Assembly (NCBI GenBank): GCA_034440615.1
Contig: JAOTOM010005102.1
Location: 659,501-723,500, forward strand
Reading direction: 5' to 3'
DNA from: Ashinkailepas kermadecensis
Taxonomy: Eukaryota > Arthropoda > Thecostraca > Neolepadidae
Length of the DNA stretch: 64,000 nt
Part shown: positions 21,810 to 34,093 of the stretch, one piece after another
Position numbering within the stretch: the stretch's first letter is position 1
Layout: each line of letters starts with the position of its first letter
Program-made: the position numbers and the translations under genes
The notes under the pieces: generated by a model
The model's input: only the letters and a program-made list of their open reading frames with translations
Database searches by the model: none
Told to the model about the DNA's origin: nothing

Positions 21810-22785
21810 ATTTTTTTAATGCAAGGTATTTTAACCTAAAAATGATGATGTGACCACTCATTTTCTCTGCAAATGATTATTTTTCAGTTGGCAAACAAAT
21901 ATATTTGCCCAGACCACTCCATGCACTCGATTGAATACTCTGAAATCAAAACCCTTGTTTCTGCCCTAATTCAACATTTATTTCCAAGAATGAATACTCA
22001 CATCCTGATGCGTCCTCAGCTGAGGCCCGAAGTTTCTTGCGATGCTGTATTATTTAATTTTTCATATTTGATGACGCCATGGCCAAAAAATTGTTTCGGA
22101 TGATTCCGGTTTTCTGGCTAGGCTAGGTTAGGTTAGATTAGATTATACTATGATATAATACATTTTATATTATGCTACATTATCTGCCATTCTTATGCTG
22201 CATATTGTTACTGCATATGTTGGAGAACACTGCCGTGTTCTGCTTACGGTCGAGTGAAAAAATTACATATGAATAGATAAATAATATTTAAAAATAACCT
22301 AGCCTAACCCAGACTAAGATAATGTAGCATAATATATAAAATATACTATATTATATCATAATATAATATAATCTAACCTAACCTAACCAGAAATCCAGAA
22401 TCGTCCAAAAAAAAATTTTGGCCATGACGTCATCAAATATATGAAAATAAAATAATACAGCAACACAAGGAAAATCCTGCCTTGGCTGCGGACGCATCGG
22501 GTTGTAATTATTCATTTTCGGAAATAAATGTTGAATTAAGGCAGAAACATAAGGTTTTCAATGTCAGAGTATTAAATTGAGTACATGAAGTGTTGAATTT
22601 CTTCTGTATCACATCTGTGACACACCAGATACGGATAATTATACGCAATGTGCTATATTTGCAGAGTGAAGATTATGAGTGTATTTGTTTTCCAAATGAA
22701 AAGTAATCATTTGCGGATAAAATGAGTGGTCGCATCATCATTTGTATGTTAAAAAACCCTGTATTAAAAAATAAATCACAAAACT
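21810..22785. repeat. Large imperfect palindrome/foldback, about 0.97 kb
   Basis: Nested block pairs read inversely about a centre near 22260: 21842-21905 with 22681-22745 (GATGTGACCACTCA-type), 21930-22000 with 22510-22590 (TTCAACATTTATTTCC), 22060-22090 with 22415-22440 (TGATGACG, GGCCATG), and 22105-22190 with 22315-22395 (GGCTAGGTTAGGTTAGATTA). Arms are roughly 380-430 bp with moderate divergence, around a ~100-bp spacer. No coding capacity is seen, consistent with a non-autonomous foldback DNA element. Confidence 0.8.
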
Positions 22786-25597
22786 GAAATTATACCTAGA
22801 TTGACAAATATACCATAAAACCAATGACTACTTCTTCATCAAACATTTTAGAGCTCAAATTTCCAAAAGCAAGTTCAAGTACATAGGGACTTGTAAGCAC
22901 TACAAACCAGTGACAAAATTATCCTGCTGTGCTGAAATTTGGGTCAAATTAACAAGGTAACCCATCAATAAAACAATGCCTGGGCAGGTATATAGGTACT
23001 ATGTAGATAGGTACCTCCGTAGCTACCCAGGTATGGACGCCTCAGCGACAAATGCGACGAAGTACCTAGGCCTACCTAGTCCTACCATCCATAATAAACT
23101 TAATGCAAGACTATAAAGAGTAAGAACGGATCAACAAGCGAACGGCACTTACCTTTGGAAAATAAAGGTTAGAAAAGGTAAGTCTTCACTGCATCTCGGG
23201 TGGAATGTACCAACTAACCACAAACCAAACCAGAAAACATCCCCCCAAAACAACACAGGCACAAGGCCAGGTCAAGTAACAACTAAAGGTTTTCCCAACT
23301 GGAGCAGAACGTCAATAAAGTTGGAAGTCAACGTCACATGTGCTAGGTCGAAGATCATTTTCGTATTCCCCACCTTCTTCTCCTTAGTCATACCAAGTGC
23401 TAGCATTTCTGCGCAATATATACGGGAGTAGAACCGGTAAAAAGTGGGAGAGAAGATCTGATACCTGTCGGAAAAACGTGGCAGACTTGACCATGCCGGT
23501 CCCGGAAACGAGTTTGTACCCATTAGCTGAGCTACAATATTTTATATTAATTTTGCCTTATTTTAACTTATGTTCTTCGGGGCTTTTTCCTGGATATCAT
23601 TTTGTGCACGTTGATTAGGGTAGGACAGTAAAAGGAAATTGATTGATGTTCGAAGTTCGACCTGGTCATGAAGAGCATCACATCGAGCTTTCTGAGAATT
23701 TTCCAGCTTTAAATGAAACCTTTGTGGTTTGTCATAAAGTCATAAATGAGGTTTGGCCTCATAATGGGTATCTTCCATTTGCAAGTCCACTTGGCTTGCT
23801 TCATACATATCATTCTTCGTTCTATCGCTGTTATTCGTTCCGTACTATCGTTCTTCATTCTCACATCTTCATTTTTTTGGAAGCTACTGCAGTTGCAAAT
23901 ATGTTCGAATACTTAGAAATACCTCAAATATAACAAATACCTATAAATATATTGTCACACATCAACAGCTGAAACATGAAGTTACGCGCTCGCGGAATCC
24001 GCGCCTTTCTCTGGGTGGTTCAGAAGAAACTTTAAAATTGGAAAAGTGTATCCCCACAGAAGTAGGGACATGGAAAGCGTGCGGCAGTTCTCGGGTTACA
24101 CGTATAAGCGTCAGGAATGTCACTTTGTATGCGCTCAAGGGGACAACTGCCCCCAATCCTTAACTTGACCCCCTAAATATTGGTTCCCCAAATCAGACGA
24201 AGCTTAACCAAATTGAGCCTATGGAGGCTCCCTTCCAGAACGCTTGAGTGTATCCCCCGCCCCTTCCACTGAACGAGTTTTTTTTTCAGCCGGTGGTCCC
24301 TCCGGAGAAAAATTCCATCAAAACATCCATTGGCCCAGCCCCGAATCAATTTCACAAAGTCACACCCGTGGTAAACGCATTTGAACGTTTTAGGTGGTAA
24401 TTAAATTTGTCTGCCATATTTGGGAATGTCATTCTCCATGTGCGCATATTTCTCCTCAAAGGCATGCAAGCTAAAAAACGTCATCCACACCAATGAATTT
24501 GTCTGAAAAGGAAAACATATTTTCCTCGGACTGTGGCTGAACTGGCCATCGCCAGCATCGAAAGATTGCCGCATTTCCAGGAGCATCTTGCGCACTGGAA
24601 GGATTCTGGTTTCCACACGGAACAAGAAGATGAAGCAATGTATGGATGACTCACAGCAGGTGAAAACCAACCTAGAAACACTACTTTATTCAATTATAGT
24701 CCTCGCACACATGAGTCTACCAAACGTCCTGCAAAGTAATTACGTCACAGAGTGATATCATCAGACGTTGGAATCGGTGGATGATTCTACCTTGTTATAC
24801 AGCCTTGTGCGTTCATGTTGATTGTATATTATTATAGGAAGCGTGTATATCCACTCATGAGCCGATTTACACAGAAAATGGTCTCCTGTGTTATCACGAC
24901 AAATCAGAGTGGATATACACCACATTTTAGGGGCCCTCCAACATCGTTCAGCAACAGGAGACGTCACATGGGCTGGACAATTGCTCAGTCCCGTAGGCGC
25001 TCCAGCCAAGCTTCCGTGTTTTCCACACGACATTTACGATCTTAAATACCATCAAAATGGGACAAAATGGGGCTCATTTGAAAGCTCGAAGAATATTGTC
25101 CCCGAATATGAGCCTTGTTTTTCCCTAACACTAGGACGTTTTGCTTGGACCAACGCTGACTGCGTTCATGTCGAGCGCCGCAGGAATCGCGCGGTGCCAC
25201 GGGTAGTAGCAGTATGATGAGACAGGCCAACTGAAGATCGCGGCTGGGAAGGACGGGTAGGAGCAAGTAAGAAATAACTGTTGCAACATAATTCCTCCCC
25301 ACCAGGTGCAGGGACGTAAATAAGGGTGGGGGCACTGGGGGCATGTGCCTCCCATGGGAAGGTGGTACCCCTCCGGCCAGGAAAAGGTGCCAACATTATA
25401 TTTAGGCTACCGGCGGAGGTACCGATACTGGTTGGAATGTCACGCCCTTATAACCCATGTTCAGATACGGAACCTGCAGCTGGTTTTCAGGATTGTTTTC
25501 CATTTTTAATTCATATGTGTCTAGACCAGGGGTGTTCTTTTCAGTGGTGAGGAAAAATAACATCCAAAAGGGGCTTGGATTTAGGTAATACAGCATG
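22786..25597. other. No gene recognised
   Basis: Mixed-composition sequence. Frames at 23643-23933 and 24888-25217 are the longest and match nothing I recognise. No convincing repeat ends were paired. Confidence 0.35.
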
Positions 25598-26083
25598 AAT
25601 ATGGTGTATGGTGAATGGTATCGGCAACCTGGCATATGAGGAAAGATTGAAGAAATTGAATATGTTTTCATTTAGATATAGAAGGCTGAGAGGAGATCTC
25701 ATCGAGGTCTTTAAATTTGCTCATGGTCAGGAACAGGGTTATCTCAGGGAACTGTTTGAATTTAACAGAAATGATGCAATTAGAGGTCATGAATTCAAAA
25801 TTAAAGTTAATCACAGCAGGACAAGGTTAAGACAGTCCTTCTTCACCAACAGGGTAGTATAACACTGGAACCAGCTGCCAGAAACCATTGTCAGTAGCAA
25901 CACACTGAACATCTTTAAGAACAGCATAGACAATCATAAGAATAGGGGGCTTGTTTTTCTGTATTCCAGGGAGAGTTGATCAACACATTTGATGGACAAC
26001 TGGTTCAGTGTACAGAGTGCAATCAAGAAGGGCCCTTGTGGCTCATAGTTGCACTGATCTTTTATGTCTTTATGTCTTTATGA
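25598..26083 (+). mobile_element. CR1-like LINE 3' end, 5'-truncated
   Basis: Encodes NLAYEERLKKLN, YRRLRGDLIEVFKF and NHSRTRLRQSFFTNRVV, the RT C-terminus of the same family as the copy ending near 52540. The 3' UTR ends in TTTTATGTCTTTATGTCTTTATG, an 8-bp-type terminal repeat as in CR1 elements. A single stop truncates the frame at 25862. Confidence 0.9.
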
Positions 26084-26404
26084 AAAGCAATGTTAAAAAA
26101 AGAAGAAAAGATGTAGCATGACCTAACTTAGCTCCTAACCTTCCATGCAAGTAAGCAACTTCTTTTTTGTGGGGGGAGTTGCAGTTTAACGTAGTTTATG
26201 ATTTCTTGGAATTTCTTTTTTAATGTAATGTTTATGAATGTGCTGAACATGATGTGACCACTCATTTCCTCTCCAAATATATATTTTTCAATTGGGAGGG
26301 AAAATAACACCCAAAATGATTCCATTTGGTTAATATAGCACCCAAAATAATGTTCAAAAGAAAGCAAAAAGATGTAAGATAACCTTACCTAGGCTAGCCT
26401 GACC
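26084..26404. repeat. Foldback-family fragment
   Basis: Contains GATGTGACCACTCATTTCCTC and a TTTTTCAATTGGGAGGGAAAA block like the palindrome arms. The neighbouring CR1 tail (26405-26654) splits it: CCATG precedes the tail and recurs right after it (26656). Confidence 0.55.
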
Positions 26405-26654
26405 TTCCATGGGTACCAACAGGGTAGTAGAACACTGGAACCAGCTTCCAGGAACAATTGTCAGTAGCAACACACTGAACATCTTTAAAAATGGCATAGA
26501 CAATCATTATAAGAACAGGGGGCTTGTTTTTCTGTATTCCAGGGTGGGTTGATTGACAGATTTGGTGGGCAACTGGTTCAGTGTTCCAAGTGCAACCAAG
26601 AAGGGCCCTTGTGGCTCATAGTTGCACTGATTTTTTATGTCTTTTATGTCTTTA
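26405..26654 (+). mobile_element. CR1-like 3' tail, very short copy
   Basis: Starts ACCAACAGGGTAGTAGAACA and ends with the TTTTATGTC repeats, 92-95 percent like the tail of 25598-26083 by eye. CCATG occurs on both sides, a possible short target duplication. Confidence 0.85.
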
Positions 26655-27548
26655 TGTCCATGCAAGAATGGAAATTTATTTTTTTAATTGAAAATTTCCA
26701 AACAACTTTTTTTCTAAAAAATTTCCAAACTAAAAACCTAACCTAACCTAACCTAACATAGGCTAGCCTGAACTGTTTTGATTTTTGTAAACTTGAAATT
26801 GTTTTCTCAAATAATAAAATTATAACAAAAGCCTAGCCTAATCCAACTTAACCAAACCTAACCCCTTTGTATGCTTCATTGAGGTAAAATGTGTGTAAAA
26901 CTTATCTTGTGGTTACCTTAAGCTGCATTAATATCAGTTTGGTTAGGTTAGGCTTTTGTCATAAGTTAGAAGTCTTTTTTTTTAAAGAAAAATTTGTCTT
27001 CAAAAACACATCAGGCAATGTTAGGCTAGATTAGGCTGTTTATTTGACAATTAAAAAAAAGTTTTGAAATTTTCCATTTCAAAAGTGTCTTATTGCTTGG
27101 AAGTCTAGGCTAGATTAGGCTGGGCTATGCTCCTTTTTTGTTGTTGAATTATACCTTTTATGCTATGTTATCCAACTCCAAGCCCCATTGTGGGTGTTAT
27201 TTTACCTCTGAAGTGAAAGGTATGCATTTGCAGAGGAAATGAGTTGGCACACCATGCTAAGCACATTCATAAACATTACATTGGAAAAATAATTTCCAAG
27301 GAATCCAAAAGTACCCTAAACTGCAAATTTACCTATTTTCACTTCAAATTGTTTCATGAGGTTAGATTGGTTTATTGAAGATTATTGTAAGATTTATTGC
27401 TTCACAAATTGTTTGTGGCAGGTTTGCTTAGTTTCTTGCAGATTACTGGAACTTAAAAATTGCAAAAATGCACCCTTCATGTTGCATCCCTCCTGGCTCA
27501 ATGCCAGTTAGAAAGGAGCAATGCCGCTGGTGAACATGACACATTTGA
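26655..27548. repeat. Degenerate foldback-family sequence with CCTAA tracts
   Basis: CCTAACCTAACCTAACCTAAC at 26737-26757 and GGTTAGGTTAGG at 26941 face each other, with AACAAAAGCCTAGCC/GGCTTTTGTC as further inverted pairs. Stretch 27190-27300 again carries the GAGTTGGCACACCATG/AGAGGAAATGAG motif. No coding signal. Confidence 0.45.
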
Positions 27549-27653
27549 TGAGTCTCACCTGTCGCTACTCTTCGCCCGCGACCAATCGGCGTGAGAGATT
27601 GGCGACGCTATATGACTCAACGGTTGACGTGTCGTAAAACCAATAACCAACCA
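27549..27653 (+). mobile_element. tRNA-derived SINE, 5'-truncated
   Basis: Begins at GAGTCTCACCTGTCGC (after the B box) and runs to AACCAACCAACC, identical in most positions to the full copies at 11597 and 30774. The A box is missing. Confidence 0.85.
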
Positions 27654-27952
27654 ACCTTTCACCTAGAGTCCACAAAACAGGTAGCTGGACTGCATTGATC
27701 CTCCAAAAGCACCAATTTCCACATCCATTCCATTTAGTCATTTATCCCCAACTTGATGCTGCTAATAGTTGCAGGAATGTGATTTTTTTCTCCATTAGCT
27801 TGACTGACAATGCCCATGATGAGATAATCCTGATTTCAGTGCTCCTGTCTGACATCTGCTTATCTTATTTTCTCCATGCATTACCAATCAATGATCAACA
27901 AATGCTTAATATTGATGTTACCATTAGTGCATTTTTACAGGCAACCAGTAGC

Positions 27953-28070
27953 ATGGCAAATGAACATGACCAGGCTGTGCTGAACAGCATTCTTGACCAA
28001 TCACTTCCATTGGGTGATATTGCCAACTTTGAATCACCTTCAGAGGAAATATCAACACCTGGACCTGATG
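27953..28070 (+). CDS. TTC36: TTC36 exon 1 (start)
   Basis: ATG at 27953; 39 codons plus one base to donor GATG/GTATGT. The DQAVLNSIL and LPLGDI motifs match the N-terminus of TTC36 proteins. The frame is open further upstream to 27695, but upstream residues do not resemble the family, so this Met is preferred. Confidence 0.9.
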
Positions 28071-31000
28071 GTATGTTGCCCTGCAGTCATGGCTCCTGTG
28101 GCAGATGAAGTATGCAGCTGTGGCAGATGAGGAATATGGGTACATGCAATATTTTTAAGCATTACATTCTACCATATGGGTGTTGTGTGGAAATAATTAT
28201 TTAAAATATCCTGGTATTCCCATCACCCATTTTTCAATTGCCAGCATCCTGCCCAAGTGTTGGATTTTATGGCAAGTCCATGGATACAAGGATACAATAG
28301 GATACAAGTCAACATAATTCTCAGCATGTGTGTTTTATTGGTGAATTGTTTTCATCACTGCTTTATGTTCTAAGTGTTAAGTGCAATATGATTGTACCAG
28401 TTAATATGCATGAAAGCCCAAATAACTAACTAATGCTCCAAATGAATATTCAACATATTCATTTAAAGATGCTGAAGGTCACAAACTATGATGACCAATA
28501 CAGCTGTCATGCTGTGTTGTCATATTTGCTGACATGCAAATAATGTCCAAAATATTCAGCCATGCAAAACAAGTTTTCATCACTATGACATTGAGCATTT
28601 TAGTATATGTCAAGTCCACATGAATACAAGTCTCATTAGCATGGCTAAATAACATTGACCAAGCTCAATCAAGGCTGCATAATGCAACCTAATCATCTGC
28701 ATGTGATATAATTTGTGTTGTTTATTCATGGATGTTCATTAAAGATGTTCATACAGATGCTAAAGAATTCAGCTGCTGGACTCTGCATATCATGATGACT
28801 TACCCACTCTTAACATTCGCACGTCCGGCGGTCCGCGCCAACTTCGCCGGTCCGGGGGGCAGATGTCTGCCCCCTAAGATCTCCAGAACTATGCTAGGTA
28901 GCGATAAATGGAAAACGGCGTTGGATAGCTGGTGACAAGCTCTATCGAAAGTATTTCGGTCATTTTTTCGCTCAGGTCACTATTTAGGTCACTGGGTCAC
29001 CATAGGTCAAATTCGACCAGATCGGGTGTAAGCCTCAGATATTGACACATATCTCAGGTCCTGTAACAGATAGAAACAAACGGCGAATGCTATTCGACAG
29101 CCTTTGAAATGTGCTATCGACAATACGCTGTGTGATTTAAGGTCAGGTCAATTCCGAAACTATGACCTCAGGTCAAGGTCATGAGGTAGCCTAGGGAGGT
29201 CATGTAATGTATCAATCGACACGTCTTGGCGATACAAGCACAATGACGGTAATTTCAGCCTTCTAGCTCAATGCAGTGCGATATAATGTGCAGAAATGTG
29301 CTAGTGATTTCAGGTGACTCGTATGACCTTGGTGAGGTCACTGAGCAAAAATGTCAGCGGTAACATTGAGAATAGCTTCCAACTACACGCCATAACCGTT
29401 GTGAGGTCATTCCGAGAGCAAATATGTAACCAGGAAACATTTGTATATTTTACCATAGGCCTATAATGGGGGAAGCCATGGCCGCGACCTGACCTCAGGT
29501 TAACTCTACGCAAAAAACGAGATATATATCATAGTCCCTGATGAGATCATGACGTGTTATAAGTTTGAAATCAATCGCCCAATGATTGTGGATGTTATGC
29601 CACCTAGACTCCGAGGGATGTTGGGTCACTTCGCCTGACCTGGTGACCTGACTTGAGATGACCCAGGGTCAAAAATTTCTGAGGATATGCGGAAAAGACT
29701 AATGAGCAGCCATGCGTGGTTTGGCCTTGTTAACCCGATTAGTATGGCGGAAAATTAGGAAAAACCGCAGGGGGGGGGGGCAGATATCTGCTCCCCCGGA
29801 CGTGCGCGTGTTAAATCCCAGCAGGAGAACACCATCATTAGTATTCAGAGATACAGATAATATTTTCAGTACTACTTCACATCCAACTCCCTGAGGTGAA
29901 CCCCACTAAAACTACCCTACTCCTTGTGTGCACAGCCCAATCCCTAAAAAAACCACATCCTACAAACTCATCATTGACAGTCACTTCCTATCCCCCTCGT
30001 CATTCCTCAAGAGATGCTGGGAGTCATTGACCGCACCCTATCCTCGGAGGAGCGCATATCCCACGTTGTAAAAAAGTGCAACTCCATCTTGTTCTGCCTC
30101 CACAAAATCCGTCACCATCATCACCACCATCCGTCACCCGAAGCACACAAACTCCTGATTCAGTATCACGTCTCTCCAAACATTCCTGTACTGCCTCACC
30201 GTCTAGGGCGGGGCTGCTCAATGTCACCTCGGAAGAGTGCAGGCGATTAATTTCGGGGCTAGGGTCGTCTCTGGGGTTCGCCGACGTGACCACATCTCGC
30301 CGACAGTAGCATCGCTGGGCTGTCATAGTGTCCGTGACCTCGTCACCCACCGTCAACATTGCCGTGTTTAGAGCCCTGAATGATCCGCGAGCCCCTGAGG
30401 CGATCCGTTCTCTGTTCAGCCGGCGGTAGGTTGTCTCCCGGCGCTCCACCAGTGCGGCGGTGGCTGGGACACCAGAGCCACCGCCTTTCCGCCTCAGCAT
30501 GCCACGTAGAGCCTTCTCCTTTCGGGCAGCCTCGTACTGGAACCTACTGCCTCCGGCCCCTTCCGGTTCTCGGACACGGGGCGAGCTCGTCGCGATGGTA
30601 ACAACGACGTCTTTTAAATTGACTGTACGTGTTCGGTGTTTTATCTGTATACTGTTGTTTTATTGCTTCCATTTTTGCTCATGTTTTTGAAGTGTTATCT
30701 GCATCTGACTGTAATCTAACTCAAACCAAATATTAATCCATTTGATGGAATTGGTTTCTTAAATTCACAAATAGGGGACGAGTGGTCTAGGGGTAAGATG
30801 CTCGTCTCACAATCGAAAGGTTGTGGGTTCGAGTCTCACCTGTCGCTACTCTTCGCCCGCGACCAATCGGCGTGAGAGATTGGCGACGCTACATGACTCA
30901 ACGGTCGACGTGTCGTAGAACCAATAACCAACCAACCAAATTCGCAAATACAAATGCTCTTAAGGAGTTTTCTTCTTTTTTTAAGTGGTGGCTTAGTCAT

Positions 31001-34000
31001 TATACGGAAATGGAGAAATTATGTTATCCACAAATCAAACCTAATATATAATGCACAAATCATGCACGTGTTCTTCCCAATGTGACCCAACTCGCCCTCA
31101 TGCCCTTGAACTGGAATAACTTTGCAACATTTGAATCCCTCTTCACCACTCATAATTATATCTGTCCCTTTAAACTTTTTTCTGACTTTCATCTCAATAG
31201 TTTCCCTACTATGCTCTTAGTTCTGTTCTTCATATACTTTTTGTTCAGACAGGGTTTTGCAGCAGCACTAACTACGCTGCATGTGCAGCACCAAATGGCA
31301 GTTGCAGTTGGCACATCTGCCAACAATGGTACGGCTTTATGCTGCCCATTTCCATGCATGCAACATGGAAGTCAAAGGTGGAGCTAGGGTGATCTCAGGA
31401 AAATGAGGTTCCAATTTTAAACTTAAGTACTGCATATCGGTTGAAATGTCGTTGCTACCATCTTGCCTCTCCATCTTGGTATTCCTTTTGCACACGTCTT
31501 GCTCCTCTCATAAGTGAGGGGGAGGGAGCGATTTGTATAGGCATACCAGACCATAAAGGTCATTTGCGCAGCCTTTAAACAGTGTGTTTCGCAATGAAAG
31601 CTAAGACAGTGTACATTTGCGTTAAGGGAGTTTTACGATATAGTGTGTGACGTTCAGGTGCTGAAGGCAGTGGCTGGGTGGGGGACCTCTCCTGGGTGTG
31701 TAAATGATGATAGTTTTACTTTACTCCTCTGCAAGTTAATTTGTAGTTGGGGTAGGGAAGTTATTTTGAGAGTGACGAGAAAGTTGATTTTGCCAGGGTG
31801 CCGGCATCAGCGTACCCTTGTTGAAGAGCTACTCTCATAACTGCTCTTGGCCTTTGAATATATTTAACTGCATAGGTAGTGAGGCACATTTGTTGCATTG
31901 TGCAGGCGTGTCGGAGTCGGAGGACGCGGCCAGCGAGCAGTCGCGCCAGCTGGAGCGGCAGGGCGTGCGGGCGGCCGAGGCTGGCGACCGGGCCGGCGCG
32001 CTGCGCCTGCTCACCGAGGCCGTCTCGTTGGCGCCGGCGCGAGCGTCGCCCTACAACAACCGCGCCCAGCTGCACCGGCTCATGCACAACGACACCGGTG
32101 AGCCGCCGGCCGACGGTATGTCGCGCCACGGCCGCTAACAGTGCCGCCGGCTCACACACGGCTTCCGGCTCGGAGCGCCGGGCAGGTGCGTTTGCACCTA
32201 GTTGCGTGGGTGGAGGACATCTGGAGGCATGGCTGGCTCTGTCACCCTACGTCATAAGACTGAACATTCGGTCGGAGGTATTCGACCAAGCTACAAAATG
32301 CAGTAATGGTATAAGCATTGTTGGAAAAGCAGCATGTTTCTGGATGTTTGCGATTCAGAACATTACCATTTCCAGGAAATTATTCCTTCGTTTTTTTCCG
32401 TTGGAGGTTGAATGGTGCCATTTGGCAATGAACTGCTCTGAAAAAGTGCTAAAGATTAATTTGGAAGTAGAAAGTGAGCTTCTGATGTCACAGGTTTGAA
32501 GAAAATATATCCTCTATATTCGATTACCCAATAATTTTCCCCTCCATATCCAGTAGTACAAAGTACAAATCCAACCATGGGCGTAATCCACAATTTTTGT
32601 CGAATTGGTGAATCTGTCGTACTTGTTCCAGCTCCTCGTTGATTTTGTTTTTGGTGGTTGGATTGAGGGGTGGAGACCGAGTTGTGTGACTTTCAACAAC
32701 AATGTTGCAAAAGGTGTTTTTCTGGATTTCAACGTTCTTTAAAGCGAGCTCAAGATATGGCGACAGGTACCGTCTGTGTGGCCCCTATATTCGCCGGTGT
32801 TTCCATGACTAGGATTCTGCGTGTCAGAACTGTGTCAGTTGCGGCGCGACTGCTGTCGGTAGCTTGGTACGGCCTGCCTGCTGACTTGTCGCCCCCTCAG
32901 AGGCGCTCTCGGATGCCGACCGGGCGGTGGGGTTGAGCGGCGCGCGCGGCCTGGTGGGCCGTCAGGCGCTCTGTCAGCGCGCCCAGCTGTACCAGCTGGC
33001 CGGCGAGGAGCAACCGGCTCTCGACGACTACCGGCACGCTGCCAAGCTCGGCAGTCAGTTCGCCAAAACCCAGGTCTGCACGCTGGATATGGGCCCTCTA
33101 ATGGTGAGGTGGTCACAACATGGCCGGTACAGTCAATGCATCAAAAACCTTAGATCATCAGTTCTTGACAGAGGACCAAGAAAATATGTCTACTCGCTTC
33201 TATATGTCATGATACATCATACATGGTGCGGTGGTTTTCGTTGCTGTGCCACAGATATAGGCTATGGGCGCAAAATAACCAATGCAGTCGACGCGCCCTA
33301 AAGCACAAATCCACCACCACCACCACAGATATAGGCTCGGCCACCAATGGGGATGAGGGAGATAGGTCCCCAAATACTTAGGAAGCTCAACAATAGGCCT
33401 ACGGCGTTGTGTGTAAATAATTTGCCTCATGAACGTAATTTCCCCCTCCACAACCGTCTTGTCTTGGCGGAGCCCATGGCTACAGGTATGTGGTAGTTTG
33501 CTTGAATTATGCACCTGTAGCAATACCCCAGGGTAAATTTAGATGCTGTTGTAGTTTATCAACACTTGGCAAGATCCTGTGACCAAAAATCTTTAAAAGT
33601 TTTAAAAGCTTCCGTTCAAGGTATAGCCAGCGCCCAGGTTAGTACAAATCTGTCAGGACCCTTCCCCTCCGTAAAAAAAATACTGAAATTGAGCGGATGG
33701 CTGTGGCTATAACATAACTCCAGTACTGAACCAACCGGTCACATTAAGTAATTTCTCTACGGTGGTACATTCTGTACGTTCAGATGACAGTTGTTCAAAA
33801 GTATTTAGCTACTTATTCAGCATGTTCATGATATTGATGGTACCAAAGACACATTTTTTATATTGTTGGACCGATCTTGTTTACTTCGTACTGTGTTTAG
33901 AATGGTGCTTGTGCGTGCATGGCAACGCTGGTTTATGAGCGACACAAGATTGCCGTCTAGGTAGCCTGATGCAGGTCGGCCTCCTCCCCGGCAGCTGGTT

Positions 34001-34093
34001 GCCCTCAACCCGTACGCTGCCCTGTGCAACCGTATGCTGGGCGAAGTCATGGACAAGCTGAGCAGGGGCGAGGCGGATGAGCCCAAGCTGTAG
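27953..34093 (+). CDS. TTC36: TTC36 (tetratricopeptide repeat protein 36), four exons
   Basis: A small TPR protein; the human protein is 189 residues and TPR proteins of this type act as scaffolds that bind partner proteins (HSP70-type interactions have been proposed). Exons 27953-28070, 31906-32097, 32901-33073 and 33995-34093 have GT/AG borders and phases 1,1,0, giving 193 residues and a TAG stop. Family signatures in order: [15 protein letters not shown] at the start, [54 protein letters not shown], and the C-terminal [19 protein letters not shown]. Exons 2-4 are GC-rich while exon 1 is AT-rich. Introns host a piggyBac-like element, a LINE tail and a SINE. A possible splice acceptor (TTTTTACAG at 27932-27940) just before the ATG suggests a non-coding upstream exon. 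Confidence 0.95.
28814..29811. mobile_element. piggyBac-like non-autonomous element, TTAA target, in TTC36 intron 1
   Basis: Flanked by TTAA at 28810-28813 and 29812-29815. Ends are inverted: left CATTCGCACGTCCGG, right (reverse complement) CACGCGCACGTCCGG. G/C runs and AGATNTCTGC lie just inside both ends. The interior has no transposase frame and is crowded with AGGTCA/TGACCT hexamers. A related element is at 41013-41936. Confidence 0.75.
29990..30625 (+). pseudogene. LINE reverse transcriptase C-terminal fragment
   Basis: Three frames give [34 protein letters not shown] and [21 protein letters not shown]. This is the order of the 3' end of a CR1/Jockey-type RT (late RT domain to RAAxYWNxLP). 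Frame changes and an internal (CAT/CAC)n run that reads as six histidines show decay. Confidence 0.75.
30774..30937 (+). mobile_element. tRNA-derived SINE, full copy, in TTC36 intron 1
   Basis: Same A box, B box and ACCAACCAACC end as at 11597. Flanked by 13-bp direct repeats AAATTCACAAATA / AAATTCGCAAATA (30761-30773, 30938-30950), one mismatch. Confidence 0.93.
31906..32097 (+). CDS. TTC36: TTC36 exon 2
   Basis: Acceptor TTGTGCAG before 31906, donor ACCG/GTGAGC at 32097; 192 bases, phase 1 to 1. Encodes the first TPR-like helices ([20 protein letters not shown], then [12 protein letters not shown]). The exon is strongly GC-rich against its AT-rich flanks. Confidence 0.93.
32330..32600 (+). 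repeat. Dispersed repeat shared with the mariner at 11324-12361
   Basis: Blocks GGAGGTTGAATGG, GAGCTTCTGATGT and CTCCATA...AAATCCAACC match 11447-11470, 11519-11530 and 11763-11790 in order. It may be an ancient mariner fragment. A minus-strand copy lies at 35717-35880. Confidence 0.6.
32901..33073 (+). CDS. TTC36: TTC36 exon 3
   Basis: Acceptor GCCCCCTCAG before 32901 (phase 1), donor ACCCAG/GTCTGC at 33073 (phase 0). Translation [17 protein letters not shown] then [19 protein letters not shown] is the second TPR region of the family. Confidence 0.93.
33995..34093 (+). CDS. TTC36: TTC36 exon 4 (stop)
   Basis: Acceptor CCCCGGCAG before 33995, 32 codons and [22 protein letters not shown] is the near-invariant C-terminus of TTC36. 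No convincing AATAAA was placed in the next kilobase. Confidence 0.93.
   Translation: MVALNPYAALCNRMLGEVMDKLSRGEADEPKL

Noticed and set aside
26737..26757. Interstitial telomere repeat (TTAGG)n
   Set aside because: Only about four imperfect units, and the same CCTAA tracts recur at the inner arms of the foldback family, so they are more simply part of that element.
30121..30140. Poly-histidine tract suggesting a metal-binding protein
   Set aside because: It is a CAT/CAC microsatellite inside a decayed LINE RT fragment with frame changes.
32835..33116. Minus-strand ORF of 93 codons and others over TTC36 exons
   Set aside because: Shadows of GC-rich TTC36 exon 3; Arg/Pro/Gly-rich composition typical of antisense frames.
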